Part shown: positions 39,865 through 49,270 of the stretch, one piece after another | How positions within the stretch are numbered: position 1 is the stretch's first letter | Layout: each line of letters begins with the position of its first letter | Origin: Fischerella sp. CENA71 | GTDB lineage: Bacteria > Cyanobacteriota > Cyanobacteriia > Cyanobacteriales > Nostocaceae | DNA length: 64,000 bases | Assembly (NCBI GenBank): GCA_024239075.1 | Contig: JANBVI010000027.1 | Location: forward strand, 434,001 to 498,000 | Direction: 5' to 3' | Notes under the pieces: generated by a model | What the model saw: the letters and a program-made list of their open reading frames with translations, nothing else | What the model was told of the DNA's origin: nothing | The model's database searches: none | Translations under genes and position numbers: made by a program

Positions 39865-41601
39865 ATGAAAGTCCGCTCTAGTTACTCACAATTGTTACCT
39901 TATCTGTGGCCCGAATGGCCTTTGTTAGTTCGGGGATTAGTTTGTATTTTAGGATTTGTGTTATTTACCTTAGCATTGCCCTACCTAGCAGGTCAGGTCG
40001 CTTTTTTTGTTGGTCAGGGAAAAGTTAACCAGATAGTATACTGGCTCGGACTAGCCACTTTAGTATTTTTGGTGCGGGGGCTTTGCCAATACGGGCAGAA
40101 TATCTTTATGATTGCTGCTGCTCTCAACATGGTTTTAAACTTGCGTAAGCGAGTCTACGCTCATCTGCACAAACTGGGATTGGATTTTTTTGAAACTACA
40201 CAGACAGGCGATCTTACTTATCGTTTGACTGAAGATATCGACCGAGTGGGCGAGATTGTTGACAAGCTATCTCATCAGTTTCTTTCCAATTTCTTGCAGT
40301 TAATTGCGATTCCCGCTTACATGCTCTACCTGAATTGGAGGCTGACTCTTGCGGGTTTGATTTTGGCTCCTTTGGTGGCTTGGTTAATCGGACTATTTGG
40401 TCAAAGGTTACTTGTTCTATCTCGTCAAAGTCAAAATCATGTTTCTAATCTGTCTGCACTTCTAACTGAAGTATTTAGCGGTATTCGCATTGTTCAGGCT
40501 TTTGCAGCCCAAGGGTATGAAATCAAGCGGTTTAACCAAGAAGCAGAATACAATCGTCAGGCTAGGTATCGCGCTCAACAACTCAAATCGATTCAGTTTC
40601 CGGTAGTAGGTTTTTTGGAAGCAGTTAGTATTATGCTGCTGTTTTTGTTGGGAGGATGGCAAATTTCCCAAGGAAACCTTACTTCTCAAGGGTTTATCAG
40701 CTTCTTGACTGCTGTGGCTTTACTCATCCAGCCCATCGACTTGATGATTAGCAATTACAACGAGTACAAACAGACTGAAGCTTCCGTCGAACGCATCTTT
40801 GAACTAATGGCGAGAAAGCCTAGTATCAGCGAAAAACCAGATGCAAAGGAACTGCCACGAGTTGTAGGTAAGGTAGAGTATCGTCATGTCAATTTTGCCT
40901 ACGATCCTAGTCAGCCAGTTCTCAAGGATCTGTGTTTACGTGCTTCTCCTGGGGATGTGATCGCCTTGGTTGGTTCTTCTGGAGCCGGAAAATCGACGTT
41001 AATTAATCTGTTACTTCGCTTTTACGATCCTCAGTCAGGTCAAATTTTGATTGACGGTATTGATCTGTGTGATGTGAAATTGAATAGCCTCCGCCGTCAA
41101 ATTGGCATTGTACCTCAAGAAATTACCTTATTTTCCGGAACGATCGCTCAAAATATTGGTTACGGTCAAGAGGAATTAGATTTAAAAGCGATTCAGGAAG
41201 CTGCAAAGATTGCCAATGCTCACTCTTTTATCACCCAATTTCCTCAAGGCTATCATACCTGGGTGGGCGAACGTGGTGTGAATTTATCGGGAGGACAACG
41301 CCAAAGATTAGCGATCGCCAGAGCAATAGTTCACAATCCGCGAATTCTCATTCTGGATGAGGCTACCTCCGCCCTAGATTCAGAATCAGAAGCACTAGTT
41401 CAAGAAGCACTGGAGCGAGTGATGCAAAATCGTACTGTATTTATTATTGCCCATCGCCTCAGCAGCGTTCGTCGTGCCGACTCAATTCTCGTTCTAGAAA
41501 AGGGACAAGTAGTTGAAGAAGGTACCCACGCCTCTCTATTGTCTAAAGAAGGCAGGTATGCTCGTTTTTACGCCCAACAATTTTACTCTACTCAGGAGTA
41601 A
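39865..41601 (+). CDS. ABC exporter (fused membrane and ATPase domains)
   Basis: 578 aa from ATG 39865 (a GTG 12 nt earlier is in frame). Six membrane helices in residues about 15-300 (type IV exporter fold), then an ATPase domain with Walker A GSSGAGKST, Q-loop IVPQE, signature LSGGQRQR, Walker B ILILDEATSALD and H-loop IAHR. MsbA/lipid- or glycoconjugate-flippase-like. It would dimerise in the cytoplasmic membrane. The gene order (two glycosyltransferase-like genes, then this) suggests export of a lipid or glycolipid, but no substrate can be read from sequence. Confidence 0.92.
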   Translation: MKVRSSYSQLLPYLWPEWPLLVRGLVCILGFVLFTLALPYLAGQVAFFVGQGKVNQIVYWLGLATLVFLVRGLCQYGQNIFMIAAALNMVLNLRKRVYAHLHKLGLDFFETTQTGDLTYRLTEDIDRVGEIVDKLSHQFLSNFLQLIAIPAYMLYLNWRLTLAGLILAPLVAWLIGLFGQRLLVLSRQSQNHVSNLSALLTEVFSGIRIVQAFAAQGYEIKRFNQEAEYNRQARYRAQQLKSIQFPVVGFLEAVSIMLLFLLGGWQISQGNLTSQGFISFLTAVALLIQPIDLMISNYNEYKQTEASVERIFELMARKPSISEKPDAKELPRVVGKVEYRHVNFAYDPSQPVLKDLCLRASPGDVIALVGSSGAGKSTLINLLLRFYDPQSGQILIDGIDLCDVKLNSLRRQIGIVPQEITLFSGTIAQNIGYGQEELDLKAIQEAAKIANAHSFITQFPQGYHTWVGERGVNLSGGQRQRLAIARAIVHNPRILILDEATSALDSESEALVQEALERVMQNRTVFIIAHRLSSVRRADSILVLEKGQVVEEGTHASLLSKEGRYARFYAQQFYSTQE

Positions 41602-41609
41602 AGAGGATC

Positions 41610-41688
41610 GGGGATTGGGGACAAGGGAGCAGGGAGAGAAAGGAGAATAACCAATGACAAATGACAAATGACAAATGACGAGTGACAC
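41610..41688. repeat. GATCGGGGATTGGGG and AATGACA arrays
   Basis: Heptamer array traces filling the gap between the converging ABC exporter and hybrid kinase genes; no clear terminator. Confidence 0.7.
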
Positions 41689-44070
41689 TTATCCAAAATA
41701 TTGCATCAGTATTGATTCAATTTGAACAATACCAATTGGTTTAGACACACATGCATTAGCACCAGCTTGGAGGGCGCGATCGCGTAATGATTCTGGTGTA
41801 GTTTTGGTATAACAGCAATCTAAGCTTGGACCATCATTATTTGTGGCGATCGTATTTGATGTGATAGTCACCATAATTAAATCTTGCCAATTTGGGTTTT
41901 GTCGTACTGTACTCAACAAATCCCAGGCGCTGATTTCTCCTACTAATTCTAAATCCAAAAAAATTAAATCAGGCTTTTGGTTTTGCACTCGCTCCCAAAA
42001 ATCACTGCTATTGCAGATCCAGTCTACATAATAGCCAATTGCTTGCAGATAATCTCGCAGTAATATGGCAGTTTGTTCTTCATCTTGCACCAACAAAATC
42101 TTTTTTGTGACATAAGTAGCAGGGTAATGAGGAGTAGAGACGCGATTAATCGCATCTGTACAAGAGTTATCATCCTTGCACTCAGGTTGGTATGAGTTTC
42201 CATTGGAAGAAGAATAGTGAACGGCATTTGCTACTTCGTTGGTAGCGGAGGTATGTGTTTTTACTGTGCTTGGTTTTTCAACCAACTGATCATTGTCAAC
42301 ACCGAATATCTCCCCAGAAAACTGTTTTTCTTCTTCTTGTAAAGAGGCTTGATTTGGCAAGAACAATGTAAATTGACTACCTTTTCCTAGCACAGATTCT
42401 ACTGTCACCTCACCACCATGTAAACGTGCTAACTTGCGTGTTAAGGCCAAACCCAAACCCGTGCCTTCATACTGACGATTGAGGCGACTATCAAGTTGTT
42501 TAAAGGGTTCAAATAAGAATTTAAACTGACTGGAATCAATCCCAATTCCTGTGTCTGATACTATAAATATTAGACCTTGGTGTACTTTTTTTACTTCTAG
42601 GCACACCTCACCTGCTGGCGTGAATTTAATTGCGTTAGTCAACAGATTGAGTAGCATTTGCTTGACTCGCCGCTCATCACCAATACAAAATTCTGCTTGT
42701 TGATCAATTTTGGTAATTAATTGTAAATTTTTTTCTTCGGCCTGATCGCGGACTGTAGATATTACATAGTGACACAAATCTTGTATTAAAAATTGAGATA
42801 AAAATAGTTCCTCTTTACCTGCTTCTACTTTTGACAAATCGAGAATATCGTTAATTAGTGCCAGTAGATGCTCACCACTGCTATAGATACAATCAATATA
42901 CTCTTTTTGCTTATCGTTGAGAGTCCCCACCATTTCTTGTTGTAGCAACTGAGACAAGCCCATAATTGCATTTAGAGGCGTTCGTAATTCGTGACTCATG
43001 ATTGCTAAAAATTCGCTTTTGGCGCGGCTTCCAGCTTCTGCTGCTTCTTTACTTTCGCAGAGTTCTAATTCTGTGTGTTTGCGTTCGGTAATGTCCTCGA
43101 TCATGGCGAGGAAATACTCTGGTTCACCATTTTGACTCAAAATTAGAGAAATACTTACCAAAGTCCAAACAAATTGACCATTCTTATGTAAAAAACGCCT
43201 TTCTAGTTCTAGGCGATCGCAATTTCCCGAAGTCAGTTGTTTATAGAGTTCTAAATCTCCCTCTGACTTGAAAATATAATCTGTAAAACGCTTACCAAAT
43301 AAATCTTCTCGATTGTAGCCCAGTATCTGACACAATGCCGGATTGACATCCACAATCCGCGCTTCCATATCTACTAATCCAATTCCCACCGAAGATCGTT
43401 CAAAAATTGCCCTAAATTCTGCTTCACTCTGTTGTAGCGCTTCCTGTACAGCTTTACGTTCACTGGCTTCTATCGCCAAAGTGACAAAATCAGCGATCGA
43501 ACCTGCAAAGTTTTCTTCTTCTAATGTCCACTGACGAATCCGGCCAATGTGTTCGTGACATACCACTCCCACCAAACGACCTCCTAACCAAATCGGTGCA
43601 TTTAATAAAGACGCAATACCAAATGCAGACAAATATGTCTCTGATAATTCTTGCGTTCTATTATCATTGCAAGCGTCATGCGCCGCTATGCTGCGTTGTT
43701 CTTCCAAAGCCTGAAAGTATGCAGGGAAATTTGCTTTTAAAAGCGACATTCCACTACTATGAAGTTGAGTTATTGTGTCATATAAATCGATGCATTCAAC
43801 TTTGGAATGGTCAATATTATATAGCCAGACACTGACTCGCTCTACTTCTATTGTTTGGGCAGCAGCTTCTGTGATTTCCCTTAATGCTGCCTTGAGATTT
43901 CCTTGTTGTAAACTCTTACTTTTAGCTAGTTGGACTAATGTTTTACTTTGTTTTCGCAAACACTTTTCTCTTTTTTGGAGTGCTTCTTCCACCTGTCTAT
44001 ATTCTGTAATCTCTCCGATTGGCAGTAACCGCATTTTTTGTTCCTGATTAGGAATGAGATTGTCTTGCAT
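41689..44070 (-). CDS. Hybrid sensor kinase: GAF-PAS-HisKA-HATPase-REC
   Basis: 793 aa, no membrane helix, so cytoplasmic. Coiled coil (about 20-55), GAF (about 57-205), PAS/PAC (FRAIFERSSVGIGLVD..., ending EDITERK), HisKA with SHELRTPLN, HATPase_c with NLLTNAIKF, DTGIGI and GTGLGLALTR, and a C-terminal receiver with phospho-acceptor Asp in IFLDLEL and Lys in VSKPI. The receiver carries an extra stretch of about 20 residues before the last helix (TNNDGPSLDCCYTKTT). The GAF has no chromophore-binding DXCF or Cys-His pattern that I can see. The linker before REC contains eight residues from a palindromic repeat (42136-42157). Confidence 0.92.
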   Translation of the reverse strand: MQDNLIPNQEQKMRLLPIGEITEYRQVEEALQKREKCLRKQSKTLVQLAKSKSLQQGNLKAALREITEAAAQTIEVERVSVWLYNIDHSKVECIDLYDTITQLHSSGMSLLKANFPAYFQALEEQRSIAAHDACNDNRTQELSETYLSAFGIASLLNAPIWLGGRLVGVVCHEHIGRIRQWTLEEENFAGSIADFVTLAIEASERKAVQEALQQSEAEFRAIFERSSVGIGLVDMEARIVDVNPALCQILGYNREDLFGKRFTDYIFKSEGDLELYKQLTSGNCDRLELERRFLHKNGQFVWTLVSISLILSQNGEPEYFLAMIEDITERKHTELELCESKEAAEAGSRAKSEFLAIMSHELRTPLNAIMGLSQLLQQEMVGTLNDKQKEYIDCIYSSGEHLLALINDILDLSKVEAGKEELFLSQFLIQDLCHYVISTVRDQAEEKNLQLITKIDQQAEFCIGDERRVKQMLLNLLTNAIKFTPAGEVCLEVKKVHQGLIFIVSDTGIGIDSSQFKFLFEPFKQLDSRLNRQYEGTGLGLALTRKLARLHGGEVTVESVLGKGSQFTLFLPNQASLQEEEKQFSGEIFGVDNDQLVEKPSTVKTHTSATNEVANAVHYSSSNGNSYQPECKDDNSCTDAINRVSTPHYPATYVTKKILLVQDEEQTAILLRDYLQAIGYYVDWICNSSDFWERVQNQKPDLIFLDLELVGEISAWDLLSTVRQNPNWQDLIMVTITSNTIATNNDGPSLDCCYTKTTPESLRDRALQAGANACVSKPIGIVQIESILMQYFG
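42136..42157. repeat. Palindromic repeat inside the hybrid kinase gene
   Basis: AGAGACGCGATTAATCGCATCT, one mismatch from the perfect palindromes at 36111 and 36149, also followed by GTACAA. On the gene's strand it reads DAINRVS in the disordered linker. Confidence 0.92.
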
Positions 44071-44560
44071 TTTGGCTGGAAAAGAAAAGCTTTTGTCTTT
44101 GAATACAATTAACTCAAATAATTTTTCTAATGGAAATAATAAAATTTATAATTAAATCTTGAAATGTTATTATTTTTATCTTTAATTTTTTTTATTGAAT
44201 GTTTACCTGATACCTTTAACTAATTCCGCGAGGTTCTTTACTTGTATTGTGCTAGAGGTGGATAGCTGTTTCACTCCCTACTTTATTGATTCCATTTTAC
44301 GTAAATGATTAGTCGAAAACAGATGATCTTCTGTTGTAACATATCTCAAACCCAATCCACCTAAGTATAAATACTTGTTTGAGCTATTTTACTCGCTAAT
44401 TCTGTCAGCTTACGTGATACAGCTGGCAGAGCAAGATTTATATGAGTGGTGAAAGCGGTAGGACTTCACCACACTAATTTGGATAGGTTTGTAGTAAGCA
44501 CTAAAGTGCTTGAATATTTGAGCAATTTTGAGGGTTAAAGTCTCACAAGGAACTTCGGAT
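44071..44560. other. Intergenic region with half a palindromic repeat
   Basis: 490 bp, AT-rich. 44484-44523 matches the left half of the element at 45447-45512. No gene seen. Confidence 0.5.
44484..44523. repeat. Half-copy of the GTAGTAAG palindromic repeat
   Basis: ATAGGTTTGTAGTAAG then CACTAAAGTG hairpin, TTGAATATTTGAGC. The hairpin differs from that at 45459 by compensating changes on both arms. Confidence 0.85.
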
Positions 44561-45415
44561 CTATTGCTTTTCTTCAGCACGACGCACGAAGGATAACAAA
44601 TCTTCTAAGATAGTTTCGTGGTAATGCTCTTGTGGATAATGCCCAACGTTATTTAATTTGACTAATTCTCCATTGGGTACAGATTTAGCAAAGTTTTCTG
44701 CCATATCTACACTTAACCAAGGATCAATAACCCCCCATTGAATTAATATTGGTTGTTGCCAATCTTGAAAACCAGTTTCGATTTCAGACATGGCTTTTGC
44801 TAGTTGCAAATTGCGAATTGTTGAGAGAAGGGCGCGTCCTGCGGCTGATGTTTTCAAAAATGGTTTGCGGTAAACATCTAAATCTTTGTCTGCAATCACA
44901 TAACGACTACCACCTTCTAAAGTTCTATCTACTAAAAGAGGGTCTTGGGTCATCATATCACCTGCAAAAGGGAGACCCATTTGTTGAATTTTCCAAGGTA
45001 ATTTGGCAGTGCTAGAAATTGGTGTATTGAGTATAGCTATATTGGCTATTTGTTCTGGATGACGCAAAGCATATTGCAGCCCCACAGAACCTAAAAAACC
45101 TTGGACAACTAAAGAAAAGCGTTCTAATTCTAAAGCTTGAATAAATCCTGCTAACGCTGTAATAAATGCATCAGGAGTATAAGCAAAATCTCTTTTTTCC
45201 GGTTTAGCAGAGAAGCCAAAACCAATCCAATCGGGTGCGATCGCTTTTGTTCCTTGTTGTGCTAATGCAGGTAAAATATTACGCCAGCTATAGCTTTGGG
45301 AAACTAAACCATGTAGCAATACAACAGGTAATAAATCAGTTCTACCAATTGGTTCTGCTAATCTGTAAAACCATTCTTGTGAATCTACGGTAATTTTATG
45401 TTCTGTTAAAGACAT
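44561..45415 (-). CDS. Alpha/beta-hydrolase-fold protein without the usual nucleophile
   Basis: 284 aa. Fold markers: oxyanion HG in VVLLHGLVSQS (about 31-41), DWIGFGFSAKP, acid VIDPWLS and the C-terminal catalytic-type His NNVGHYPQEH. The nucleophile elbow, normally GxSxG or xDxG, reads VVQGFLGSVG, which places Phe where Ser/Asp/Cys would be. It is haloalkane-dehalogenase/epoxide-hydrolase-like in overall sequence. Either the enzyme uses a nearby Ser or it is a non-catalytic or cofactor-independent member. Upstream is the palindromic repeat 45447-45512. Confidence 0.83.
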   Translation of the reverse strand: MSLTEHKITVDSQEWFYRLAEPIGRTDLLPVVLLHGLVSQSYSWRNILPALAQQGTKAIAPDWIGFGFSAKPEKRDFAYTPDAFITALAGFIQALELERFSLVVQGFLGSVGLQYALRHPEQIANIAILNTPISSTAKLPWKIQQMGLPFAGDMMTQDPLLVDRTLEGGSRYVIADKDLDVYRKPFLKTSAAGRALLSTIRNLQLAKAMSEIETGFQDWQQPILIQWGVIDPWLSVDMAENFAKSVPNGELVKLNNVGHYPQEHYHETILEDLLSFVRRAEEKQ

Positions 45416-45446
45416 TTTTATTAAAAATGCAATTGCGTAAACAAAA

Positions 45447-45512
45447 ATAGGTTTGTAGTAAGGACTTTAGTCCTTGAATATTTAAGCGCTAAAGCGCTTA
45501 CTACAAACCTAT
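45447..45512. repeat. 66-bp palindromic element with nested hairpins
   Basis: ATAGGTTTGTAGTAAG and CTTACTACAAACCTAT are perfect 16-bp arms. Between them sit AAGGACTTTAGTCCTT and AAGCGCTAAAGCGCTT hairpins, giving a cruciform or three-way structure. Confidence 0.95.
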
Positions 45513-45519
45513 GTTTTTT

Positions 45520-46635
45520 CTAATTAGCAATAATCATCTCACGAATCGCGTCAGCTGTTGCGGGTGCTAGTAAGATACCGTTGCGATAATGTCCGGTGGC
45601 AAGCAAGACGTTACTAAAGCCTGATAGTTTTTCGATGATTGGGGCGGGGCGTCCTTCAGGGCGAGGACGTAAACCAGACCAAGTACGGATAGTAGTGGCT
45701 TTTGCTAAATCTGGACAGAAGGCGATCGCTTGTTGTTTGACAGACTCAAGCAATTTTGTGTCGGCTGATATCTCATGACTACCGTTTGTGGGAAACTCAA
45801 CTGTTGCGCCTACCCAGTAATCTCCATCACCAACAGGAACAATATGCACATCGTTACCAGTGATCACTGGCTGAAAATCGGGATTACCCAAACTATGTCC
45901 TAATCTGAGTTGCAAAGCTTGACCTAATACCGGACGAATGTCAACCATCTGGTTTAATTGTGCTGATAATGCTGATGAGCCAAGCCCAGCAGCAACTACA
46001 AACCAATCTGCTGTAAAATTCCCTTGTGTTGTCTCGACTTGCTGGCAAATATCCCCTTGCTGAGATGGTGGAGTTATACCCAAAACATTCACACCAAATT
46101 TAAAGGTAACACCATTCTTTTGAGCAGCTGCAACTAAAGCCAATGTTAGAGCTGTGGGGTCTAGTTGGCGATCTTGAGGAGAATAAACAGCACCAATAAT
46201 ATTTTTATGTTCTACCTGTGGACAGATATTTTGTAATTTAGCAGTATCCCAAATTTCTAGCTGATAACCTTGGGTGTGCCGAATTTCGGTTAGTTTTTGC
46301 CATTGTGAGATTTCCTCATCTGCGCCAGAAGAATCTGCATTTCCCGTCAACAGCATGAGAATTCCTTGGCGGTTAAAAGAAATCTTGTGATTTGTCAGTT
46401 TCTCTAATTCTGGAATCAGGGTTTCGTAGCGCTGGATGCTAGTCTGACGCATCCGCCAAGCTTTTCCTTTGATTTTGTGACTGATGATGCCCATTAAAAC
46501 ACCCAAAGCTGCCCCTGTGGAAGCTTGGGCGGGTGGTTGTTTGTCTATGACTGTGATCTTTAACTGTGTGACTAGACTTAGTTCATAGGCGATCGCAGCT
46601 CCAACTGCACCACAACCAATAATAACTACATTCAT
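45520..46635 (-). CDS. FAD-dependent oxidoreductase of the DAO family (ThiO/glycine-oxidase-like)
   Basis: 371 aa. N-terminal dinucleotide-binding motif VVIIGCGAVGAAIAYEL, FAD-binding STGAALG, VVAAGLGSS, WSGLRPRPEGRPAPIIE and C-terminal TGHYRNGILLAPATA, the pattern of glycine/D-amino-acid oxidases. It may oxidise glycine or a related amine. ThiO of thiamine synthesis is one possibility, but no thi gene is adjacent. Same strand as the alpha/beta-fold gene 104 bp downstream, with a palindromic element between them. Confidence 0.87.
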   Translation of the reverse strand: MNVVIIGCGAVGAAIAYELSLVTQLKITVIDKQPPAQASTGAALGVLMGIISHKIKGKAWRMRQTSIQRYETLIPELEKLTNHKISFNRQGILMLLTGNADSSGADEEISQWQKLTEIRHTQGYQLEIWDTAKLQNICPQVEHKNIIGAVYSPQDRQLDPTALTLALVAAAQKNGVTFKFGVNVLGITPPSQQGDICQQVETTQGNFTADWFVVAAGLGSSALSAQLNQMVDIRPVLGQALQLRLGHSLGNPDFQPVITGNDVHIVPVGDGDYWVGATVEFPTNGSHEISADTKLLESVKQQAIAFCPDLAKATTIRTWSGLRPRPEGRPAPIIEKLSGFSNVLLATGHYRNGILLAPATADAIREMIIAN

Positions 46636-46639
46636 GCTT

Positions 46640-46767
46640 TTTTAAGAAGGGATCGGGAATCGGGAATCGGGAATCGGGGATTGGGGACTAGGAATAGAGA
46701 ATTAGGGATGAGGAACTAAGCGACATTCTTCCCAATCCCTGATTCCCGATCCCTGATCACCTATCCA
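46640..46767. repeat. GGGAATC/GGGGATT heptamer array
   Basis: Several tandem GGGAATC units and a few oppositely oriented CCCGATC units between psbQ and the DAO gene. Confidence 0.85.
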
Positions 46768-47235
46768 TTAACCAGCTTCTGCTGACGTGCTTGCTTCTGG
46801 AAGCAAATCAAGGAATTTGTCAACATCTACAAATGCAGCCTTGGTGTTATTCAAAGCTTTAAAGGAATTAGCAGATTCAGTAGCTTGATCGATTTGAACC
46901 AGATGATTAAACAAATCTCTCGCTACTTGGCGTGCTTTTGGTTGATCTTGAGGCAAAAGGTTAGGAATGATATAAGTCATGTTTAACCTTGCTTCTGCCA
47001 TTGGACCGTGGATAAAATTACCAACATTTACCCAATTGTTATCTTGGATCAGCCCTTTGAGTTCGTCAGAGCGATCGCGCACAGTTTCGATTTTAGGCAG
47101 GTATCCCTGAATTTTCTCAATCTGTGTGGGCGTATAAGTTGGAGGTGCTGTGGCTACAGTCGGGCCACCACAGCTGATCAGAAATGTTGCTAAAAGAACT
47201 AGGACTAGTGACAAGAGTGAGCGTTGACGCGCCAT
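46768..47235 (-). CDS. psbQ: Photosystem II lipoprotein PsbQ (CyanoQ)
   Basis: Lumenal extrinsic PSII subunit that stabilises the oxygen-evolving complex. 155 aa. Lipoprotein signal peptide with lipobox FLISC (Cys about 22), then a helical four-helix-bundle region (QIEKIQGYLPKIETVRDRSDELKGL, shortened: KIETVRDRSDELKGL; WVNVGNFIHGPMAEAR; KARQVARDLFNHL; VDVDKFLDLLP). Length and Pro-rich linker after the lipid anchor fit the cyanobacterial family. Monocistronic. Confidence 0.93.
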   Translation of the reverse strand: MARQRSLLSLVLVLLATFLISCGGPTVATAPPTYTPTQIEKIQGYLPKIETVRDRSDELKGLIQDNNWVNVGNFIHGPMAEARLNMTYIIPNLLPQDQPKARQVARDLFNHLVQIDQATESANSFKALNNTKAAFVDVDKFLDLLPEASTSAEAG

Positions 47236-47822
47236 AAACTAAGCTTATGTATTACCGATTAACAGTGTCACTCTAGTAGTTTCAGTTTGACAATGTCAAC
47301 TGCTTAAAAAGCAATTTTACTGCGTGTGCAGCTACTCTCATCCTTACTAATTTGATCGGACGGCCTGATGCTTTTTCATCTAATATTGTTTTTGATAGTC
47401 CTTAGTAAATTATGCCTGTGCGATCGCGCAAGTCAAACCCACGCGATCGCTCGTTGTGTTGATCCTAATTATTGGATCGGTGGCTCTAGCACTACATGAT
47501 GAGAAATTTCGACCGATTTTTGGTGATTTAGCTAAGGTGGCTATTGGTGAGTATTTAGGTCAATTAATACCAGAGTCCAAGTGAGTGGGGATTCAGTTTA
47601 GGACTTTTTGTTAATTATTTGTTAACTTTTTAGTCATTGGTCATTTGTCATTGGTCAATATTCAATAGTCATTGTTTATTCTCCGCATCCCCACGTCTCC
47701 TTGTCTCCCTGTTCTCCTTCCTTGTTTATGATCTCTATTTTCACTAAGTAAAAACAGAAGGCGATTTTCCCAAAAAAACACCTTCTGAATGCGAATAGAT
47801 GAGTGCGATCACGTTTCTTGAG
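47236..47822. other. Intergenic region with a possible broken small gene
   Basis: 587 bp. Holds the candidate frameshifted gene at 47412-47584, AATGACA-type array near 47630-47680, and a CTCCCTGTTCTCC repeat trace. Confidence 0.5.
47412..47584 (+). pseudogene. Possible small gene with one frameshift
   Basis: ATG 47412 reads MPVRSRKSNPRDRSLC then stop (47460). The next frame, from GTT/GTG at 47453-47458, reads VVLILIIGSVALAL, HDEKFRPIFGDLAKVAIG, EYLGQLIPESK to TGA 47584: a membrane-like helix and a protein-like tail. One added base near 47455-47460 would join them into a 57-aa protein. It may be a real mutation, a sequencing error, or chance. A GTG start at 47456 for the second half alone is also possible. 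Confidence 0.4.
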
Positions 47823-48872
47823 CTAATTGAACTCAATAGTATCGACGAAACTAATAATACTCTGCTTCAGATTTTCGGCTTCTTGTTTAACACCAGTCGG
47901 AGTTTCACCATCACAAAAGCTGCGCTGGCTACTGACTATATACAAAAAGTCTCCATCAATAAATGCTAACAATCCTCGATAAGCATCACATTTGACAGCA
48001 GTACCGTTGTTCCCTGTTTTAGGAACTGTTGAGCCTTCGGGCATATTTACTAATGCAAAGTAAGCGCCTTCTAATACATCTGACAGATATTCTGTGTAAT
48101 CCACGGTAGTATCTGGTAAATTAGATGCGATCGCACTAGGCACATATTTATTTAAAAGAATAGACCTTAAATATTCCTCCTGCCCTACAGATTCCATGTC
48201 ATCCATTTGTTGAGGAGGCAGGGAACTATAATCGATTCTGAATAAAGAACCAACGTCATCAGAAAAAATCACTATTCCTTCTTGACTATCAATCATCGCT
48301 CCCTGTTTGAGACTTGATGGAACAGGGACTGTAAAATTGCCAGCAGGTGACTCATATATTGGCTGGCTAGACATTGATTCTAGTAAATCTTCATCTTCTT
48401 CTAGGAAATCTTCATCATCTGCTTCTTCAAAAGCGGTAATCACTTCTTCTACTATTTCCTTCGCTTCGTCATCTTCTAGTTCCAAGGCTTGTTGTAGCTT
48501 CTTGAGTAGAGTTGCTTTTCCCCTGGGAATACGCAAATCTTCTTCATCTACTAGCATACTCACCCCGGCAGCAAAAGCATCTGGGATTAATTCATCATCC
48601 AATGATTCATAAGCAGTGTTGAAAAGTGTTCCGACTCCTTCATCTTCAGCTAGGGCTATAAGTTTATCGATCATTTCTAATAATTCATCGTCGGAATATT
48701 CGTCAAAAATCTCAAATCCCCAGAGAATATCTGTCAATAGTTCCGCATCTACATCTTCTATAGAAGAATCTGCAATTGCAGTCACAACCGCGACAGCTGC
48801 GATCGCTTCATTTGGATTGAGTGATTCTTCCAACACCTCTTCCGACTCAAAAAATTTGTCGTACTTACCCAT
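47823..48872 (-). CDS. Acidic conserved protein of unknown function
   Basis: 349 aa from ATG 48872, which has GGAGG 7-11 nt upstream; a frame 14 codons longer is unsupported. N-terminal half (about 1-170) is helical and very acidic (runs of D/E such as EEADDEDFLEEDEDLLE), with a weak resemblance to TerB-type helical domains (DAELLTDILWG, LLEMIDKLIALAEDEG). C-terminal half (about 170-349) is a separate alpha/beta domain (FTVPVPSSLK, DGDFLYIVSS). No signal peptide or membrane helix. I do not recognise a function. Confidence 0.75.
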   Translation of the reverse strand: MGKYDKFFESEEVLEESLNPNEAIAAVAVVTAIADSSIEDVDAELLTDILWGFEIFDEYSDDELLEMIDKLIALAEDEGVGTLFNTAYESLDDELIPDAFAAGVSMLVDEEDLRIPRGKATLLKKLQQALELEDDEAKEIVEEVITAFEEADDEDFLEEDEDLLESMSSQPIYESPAGNFTVPVPSSLKQGAMIDSQEGIVIFSDDVGSLFRIDYSSLPPQQMDDMESVGQEEYLRSILLNKYVPSAIASNLPDTTVDYTEYLSDVLEGAYFALVNMPEGSTVPKTGNNGTAVKCDAYRGLLAFIDGDFLYIVSSQRSFCDGETPTGVKQEAENLKQSIISFVDTIEFN

Positions 48873-49270
48873 GATTTTTCCTCCGTTGTCTAGTGTGATT
48901 GGGTAGTTTACCAATGGCTGAAGTCATTAGTTTGCAATTGTTAGGCTCAAATAACCAAGACTTACTAAGTAGTAATGATTGAATTTGTAATTTAATAACC
49001 TGTTCTTAATCTGCTTACGAACCAGCAAGCACTACATACTATATGGACATCCTATGTGTGGCAAAGCATTTTCATAGGTTATACCATTTCAGATTTAAAA
49101 TTTTGGATCGTTGCAAATTGATGTATTAAGTACCTTGATATTTCATCTTATAGTATTCATTTTCTGTATTGATGGTTAGTTAGGATTTGAGCATATATTT
49201 TTGCATCAAATTGAAAAACCATTTTACATGTGTGGTCTCCGTTATGGGATATACTGAGCTACGAAGTCTA
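48873..49270. other. Intergenic region
   Basis: 398 bp upstream of the acidic protein gene and downstream of a lipase-like gene on the same strand. I see only AT-rich promoter-like sequence. Confidence 0.35.
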
